A stretch of 34,587 nt of DNA from JBASNZ01 sp049657775 (lineage in GTDB: Bacteria > Actinomycetota > Coriobacteriia > Anaerosomatales > Anaerosomataceae): the NCBI GenBank assembly GCA_049657775.1, contig JBASNZ010000041.1:1-34587 (forward strand). Reading direction: 5' to 3'. A program made the translations under genes and the position numbers. The notes under the pieces were generated by a model. The model saw only the letters and a program-made list of their open reading frames with translations, was not told where the DNA came from and searched no databases. Shown in pieces: positions 31,790 to 34,587 of the stretch (position 1 is its first letter; each line of letters starts with the position of its first letter).

Positions 31790-32017
31790 GAAACGAAGGA
31801 AGCCGACCCCGACGGATCGGCTCACCTGAGTCTGGACAAAGAGGTGTCCCGAGAAACCTCGCCTGGCGAGACCCGGTACTCCGCAGCTTCCCATTTCACG
31901 CCTTTGGGGCCTGATCACATCCAGCCAGCTTACGCGAAGCCTTCCGCTTTCACACCCCGCCGACAGCTACTGGTACACTGCCTTTCGCGGTTCGCCCGGT
32001 CCGACCTCTCGGGACAA
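31790..32017 (-). ncRNA. Candidate structured RNA (free ncRNA or MFS leader)
   Basis: Three signals agree. A promoter at 32051-32023 predicts transcription starting near 32016. The first bases, UGUCCCGAGA (32016-32007), pair perfectly with UCUCGGGACA (31854-31845), closing a 152-base interior. A terminator-like hairpin follows at 31822-31801. The interior has local stems (CUCGCC-AGGCGAG at 31870-31858; GAAGGCUUC near 31944-31936; GGGG 31957-31954 with CCCC 31909-31906) and purine-rich GUGAAA/GGAAG stretches, typical of conserved RNA. No coding frame here looks real. 6S RNA or the raiA-type RNA of Firmicutes/Actinobacteria are worth testing; I cannot assign it. Confidence 0.55.
31801..31822 (-). 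terminator. Terminator-like hairpin after the structured RNA
   Basis: On the minus strand AGCCGA, ten bases, TCGGCT is followed by UCCUUCGUUUC, a moderately U-rich tail. It ends 63 bases before the MFS start, so it is either the end of a free RNA or an attenuator. Confidence 0.55.
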
Positions 32018-32022
32018 GAACG

Positions 32023-32051
32023 ACGATACAGGTGCCGGAAGTCGAGCGCAA
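32023..32051 (-). promoter_or_regulatory. Promoter of the structured RNA
   Basis: Minus-strand TTGCGC (32051-32046) and TATCGT (32028-32023) are separated by 17 bases. The predicted start, 7 bases on, coincides with the first base of the closing stem. Confidence 0.5.
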
Positions 32052-32134
32052 GAGGGTTCTTGAGAATTGTCCGATTATGCGACCACCGGACTGTATTTCC
32101 GGTTGTTCGGTTGCTAGAGACAGTTGAACGGTAG

Positions 32135-32150
32135 GTTTCGATATCGAAAC
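32135..32150. promoter_or_regulatory. Perfect 16-bp palindrome
   Basis: GTTTCGATATCGAAAC is fully self-complementary, A+T-rich for this genome and intergenic. It lies about 85 bp upstream of the structured-RNA promoter and 169 bp past the ABC permease stop. It is a likely dimeric-repressor operator, owner unknown. The rest of 32052-32318 holds no gene I can support. Confidence 0.45.
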
Positions 32151-32318
32151 GGCGACATACCACGGTGCCGGGTGTTCGCGGAGTTCGAAGACCGCCTGGA
32201 CGCCCGTTTCCGGGTACCACCGGCTCGCTGCGAGTGGTCGGTGACACGGGCTGGAAGCGCCGCGAAGGCGGACTCAGTGCGAGCAGCCGGATGCGGCGCG
32301 GGCACACCATGGCGCGGC

Positions 32319-33032
32319 CTAGAGCGAGCGATCGATGATGAGAGCCAGCAGCGCAGCAGGCAGCGCGCCCTCAAGCACGAGCGCGTTGTTGAACGACCCG
32401 ATCCCCGCGATGATCGGGACCCCTAGACCTCCCGCTCCAACGATCGCTCCCAGGGTGGCCGCGCTCACGTTGATGATGAGCATGTTCTTGACGCCGCCTG
32501 CGATCACGGGCATCGCGAGCGGAAGCTCTACCTGCGCAAAGCGCTGCCGACGGCTGAGGCCCATCCCCCGCGCCGCATCCACCACATCGGGTGGGACGCT
32601 GGAGACACCCGCGACGATGTTGAGCATGACCGGCAGAATGCTGTAGATCACAAGCGCCAGGACCACAGGCTCCCATCCATAGCCGATCGCCGGCACTACG
32701 AGCGCGATCACGGCTACCGACGGGAACGTCTGTCCGAAGTTGGCGACGTTGACCACCACGTCTTTGAACCGACGCCCCGCAGGCGTGAGCAACCCGAGTC
32801 CGAGAACCCCGCCCACAACGAGCGCAACGATACTTGCAAGCGCGGTGATACCGATGTGGTCCACGAACATCTGCAGTAGCGTTTGCCGCTCGTAGATGAC
32901 GACCGACTCGCGAGGGAACACCGCCGCCAGGACGCGGCCCAGGCCCGCCTGGTCGAAGAGCATCCAGGCGAGGGCGGCGGTGAACACCGCCACGGACTTC
33001 CAATTCCGCCGGATGCCAATACCATCATTCAC
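32319..33032 (-). CDS. OpuC/ProW-type ABC transporter permease
   Basis: The 237-residue protein has about six membrane helices and the BPD permease EAA-like loop DAARGMGLSRRQRFAQVELPLAMPVIAGGV, typical of glycine-betaine/carnitine/choline (OpuC/ProW) permeases. NFGQTFPSVAVIAL is also characteristic. GTG 33032 overlaps the ATPase stop (GTGA); the open frame upstream to 33152 lies inside the ATPase gene. It would import an osmolyte or quaternary amine; the ligand is not shown because no binding protein is in the window. Confidence 0.92.
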   Translation of the reverse strand: MNDGIGIRRNWKSVAVFTAALAWMLFDQAGLGRVLAAVFPRESVVIYERQTLLQMFVDHIGITALASIVALVVGGVLGLGLLTPAGRRFKDVVVNVANFGQTFPSVAVIALVVPAIGYGWEPVVLALVIYSILPVMLNIVAGVSSVPPDVVDAARGMGLSRRQRFAQVELPLAMPVIAGGVKNMLIINVSAATLGAIVGAGGLGVPIIAGIGSFNNALVLEGALPAALLALIIDRSL

Positions 33033-33820
33033 GCGTGCGCTCCATCGACACTCTCGACCTGCTCGCGCATGGACTGCACGAGCGCACCGAACGCGAGACC
33101 GCCGACGTGGCCGAAGAATTCGCCTACGAACGGGTCGGCGGGCTCGTCCCAAAGCTCTCGCGGTGTTGCGAACTGCACGATCTTCCCCGCGCGCATAAGG
33201 GCGATGCGGTCACCCAGGAGCGCTGCCTCGGCCACATCGTGAGTGACGAAGACGACGGTCTTGCCAAGGGTACGCTGCAGTCGCCGGAACTCGACCTGCA
33301 GGCGTTCGCGGGTGAGCGGGTCGAGCGCGCCAAAGGGCTCGTCCATGAGCAGGACCGGCGGGTCGGCCGCGAGTGCACGGGCAACGCCGACGCGTTGGGC
33401 CTCGCCACCGGAGAGCTGGCGCGGCCGCTTCTGGGCGTACATGGCCGGGTCGAGCCCGACCATCTCGAGCAGCTTGGTCACGCGAGCGGCGACCCGCTCG
33501 GCGTCCCAGCCGAGAAGGCGCGGCACGACCGAGATGTTGCGCGCCACCGTCATGTGCGGGAACAGCCCGACGCTCTGGATGCCGTAGCCGATGTGCCGCC
33601 GCAGCTCGTCGGGATGCTGCTCCCGGATGTCGGTGCCCGCGATCTTGATGACGCCGCCATCGATCTCGACCATGCGGTTGATGGAGCGCAACGTCGTGGT
33701 CTTGCCACAGCCGCTCGGGCCGAGGAGGACGGCGAGCTCCCCTTCTGCGATCGTGAGCGACACGTCGTCGACGGCCACAGCATCTCCGTAGCGTTTGGTC
33801 ACGTGAGACAGTTCGATCAC
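33029..33820 (-). CDS. OpuC/ProV-type ABC transporter ATP-binding protein
   Basis: The 263-residue ATPase has Walker A GPSGCGKTT (34-42), Q-loop IQSVGLFPH, signature LSGGEAQR, Walker B VLLMDEP and switch VTHD. INRMVEIDGG and IGYGIQSVGLFPHMTV are typical of the OpuCA/ProV group. It ends soon after the nucleotide-binding domain and lacks the tandem CBS domains that sense ionic strength in OpuA/OpuCA proteins, so it may not be osmotically gated. GTG 33820 overlaps the upstream permease stop. Confidence 0.94.
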   Translation of the reverse strand: MIELSHVTKRYGDAVAVDDVSLTIAEGELAVLLGPSGCGKTTTLRSINRMVEIDGGVIKIAGTDIREQHPDELRRHIGYGIQSVGLFPHMTVARNISVVPRLLGWDAERVAARVTKLLEMVGLDPAMYAQKRPRQLSGGEAQRVGVARALAADPPVLLMDEPFGALDPLTRERLQVEFRRLQRTLGKTVVFVTHDVAEAALLGDRIALMRAGKIVQFATPRELWDEPADPFVGEFFGHVGGLAFGALVQSMREQVESVDGAHA

Positions 33821-34587
33821 GCGATGGTCCCCTCTCCCGCATCGGTGGCGGACGTGATGTCCGCGGCGAACATACTTCCTACCGCTCTGAGCGTGGAATC
33901 AAAGGTAAGCGCGAGCATCACGATGGGCGCGACGCCGAGCAGCACAAGATCCTGGGCAGTCTGCTCGAGCCCGTAGAACACGATCCGCCCCAGTCCGCCA
34001 CCACCCACCAGCGCCGCGATGATCGCCCCGGCTGTGGTTTGGACGAGCGCGATCCGCACGCCCGCCAGCACAACAGGAAACGCGAGCGGCAACTCCACCT
34101 GCAGCAGTCGCTGCCGGGCGCTCATGCCCATGCCGCGCGCGGCATCCACGATGCCTGCGTCGAGCGTGCGCATCGCCGTATGCGTGTTGCGCGTGATCGG
34201 GTAGAGCGCATACGAGACGAGCACGAGAAAAACGGGCGCCCATCCGATGCCGGCGATGCCGATCGCGTGTGCGGCTTGCACGTTGTCCCCGATCCAGCTC
34301 ATCGGCGGGATGAGCAGGCCGATGAATGCCAGCGTGGGCATGACCTGCGCCACGTTGAGCACCCCGAAGATCGCAGTCTCGGCAAGCGAGCGCCTGGCAG
34401 ACCACACTCCGAGCGCGATGCCGAGGACGACGGCGATCCCGGTCGCACCCGCGGTGAACGCAAGGTGTTGTGAGAACGCCTGCCAGAACGCCTCACGAGC
34501 GTTGGCGTACTCGCGCAGCACCGCAAGCTCGGCGAGCGCGCCGGAGGCGAGCAAGCCGAGCACTGCGAGCGGCAGCGCGACCAGCAC
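33817..34587 (-). CDS. OpuC/ProW-type ABC transporter permease (5' end at window edge)
   Basis: At least 256 residues are present. The first codon in the window is GTG at 34587 but the frame may continue beyond. About six membrane helices and the loop DAARGMGMSARQRLLQVELPLAFPVVLAGV identify a second permease paralogous to the one at 32319-33032. NVAQVMPTLAFIGLL fits the family. Two permeases flanking the ATPase, as in OpuCB/OpuCD, suggest a heterodimeric channel; the substrate-binding gene is probably upstream, outside the window. Confidence 0.9.
   Translation of the reverse strand: MLVALPLAVLGLLASGALAELAVLREYANAREAFWQAFSQHLAFTAGATGIAVVLGIALGVWSARRSLAETAIFGVLNVAQVMPTLAFIGLLIPPMSWIGDNVQAAHAIGIAGIGWAPVFLVLVSYALYPITRNTHTAMRTLDAGIVDAARGMGMSARQRLLQVELPLAFPVVLAGVRIALVQTTAGAIIAALVGGGGLGRIVFYGLEQTAQDLVLLGVAPIVMLALTFDSTLRAVGSMFAADITSATDAGEGTIA

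Noticed and set aside
31908..31945. CCTGATC followed by CCAGC and TTACGCGAAG, resembling part of a TPP riboswitch on the plus strand
   Set aside because: The CTGAGA element and the remaining TPP consensus are missing, and no plus-strand gene follows.
32175..32200. GTTCGAA resembling a tRNA T-loop
   Set aside because: The flanking bases do not form a 5-bp T-stem and no acceptor or anticodon arms could be drawn, so no tRNA (including tRNA-Sec) is supported.
1..34587. CRISPR arrays, insertion sequences, prophage or attachment sites
   Set aside because: No regularly spaced repeats, transposase or integrase frames, or paired terminal repeats were found on either strand.

Overview
The window is high-GC, almost fully coding bacterial DNA with strong Shine-Dalgarno sites, frequent GTG starts and many 4-base ATGA/GTGA overlaps. 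The content (IscR-IscS-IscU-CysK cluster, tandem DegV proteins, a cell-wall-binding-repeat remnant, a many-channel Mrp-type antiporter, carbamate kinase next to a cyclic-2,3-diphosphoglycerate-synthetase-like GTPase, a selenoprotein) fits an anaerobic actinobacterium, perhaps of the Coriobacteriia/Anaerosomatales kind. That placement is inference; there is no rRNA or other marker here. No tRNA, rRNA, CRISPR array, insertion sequence or prophage was seen.

Layout. 1-1842: two paralogous secreted DUF2680-like proteins flank a SAM methyltransferase. 2106-2873: a peroxiredoxin whose peroxidatic Cys codon is an in-frame TGA, followed by a good bacterial SECIS-like hairpin, and fused to a C-terminal glutaredoxin domain; I read this as a selenocysteine peroxiredoxin-glutaredoxin. 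2969-5266: GTPase plus carbamate kinase. 5309-7065 (minus): two overlapping DegV lipid-binding proteins. 7217-9539: membrane phosphodiesterase convergent with a secreted Thr/Pro-repeat protein. 9849-13172: an unknown protein, then a minus-strand NAD-salvage operon (nicotinate phosphoribosyltransferase, nicotinamidase, iron-sulfur flavoprotein). 13285-16607: a CWB2-domain remnant, then an iscR-iscS-iscU-cysK Fe-S/cysteine cluster with operator-like repeats. 16950-18203: an MFS exporter preceded by tandem 16-bp repeats.

18330-28943 (minus) is one long operon: a degenerate GGDEF protein, then MrpE, F, G, MbhD, MrpB (MbhE-MnhB), MrpC and four consecutive proton-channel subunits, the last with a large soluble C-terminal extension. 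A perfect TGTGA-N6-TCACA (CRP-type) site lies upstream. 29276-31737 (minus): beta-hydroxyacid dehydrogenase coupled to a 78-aa Cys/His-rich protein, and a UMF1/Atg22-type MFS protein. Upstream of the MFS gene, 31790-32017 looks like a structured RNA: a promoter with a 17-bp spacer, a 10-bp stem joining both ends, and a terminator-like hairpin. 32319-34587 (minus) is an OpuC/glycine-betaine-type ABC transporter, cut by the window edge.

The two most interesting items are the selenoperoxiredoxin-glutaredoxin fusion at 2106-2873 and the structured RNA at 31790-32017. The GGDEF-led, four-channel Mrp operon comes next.
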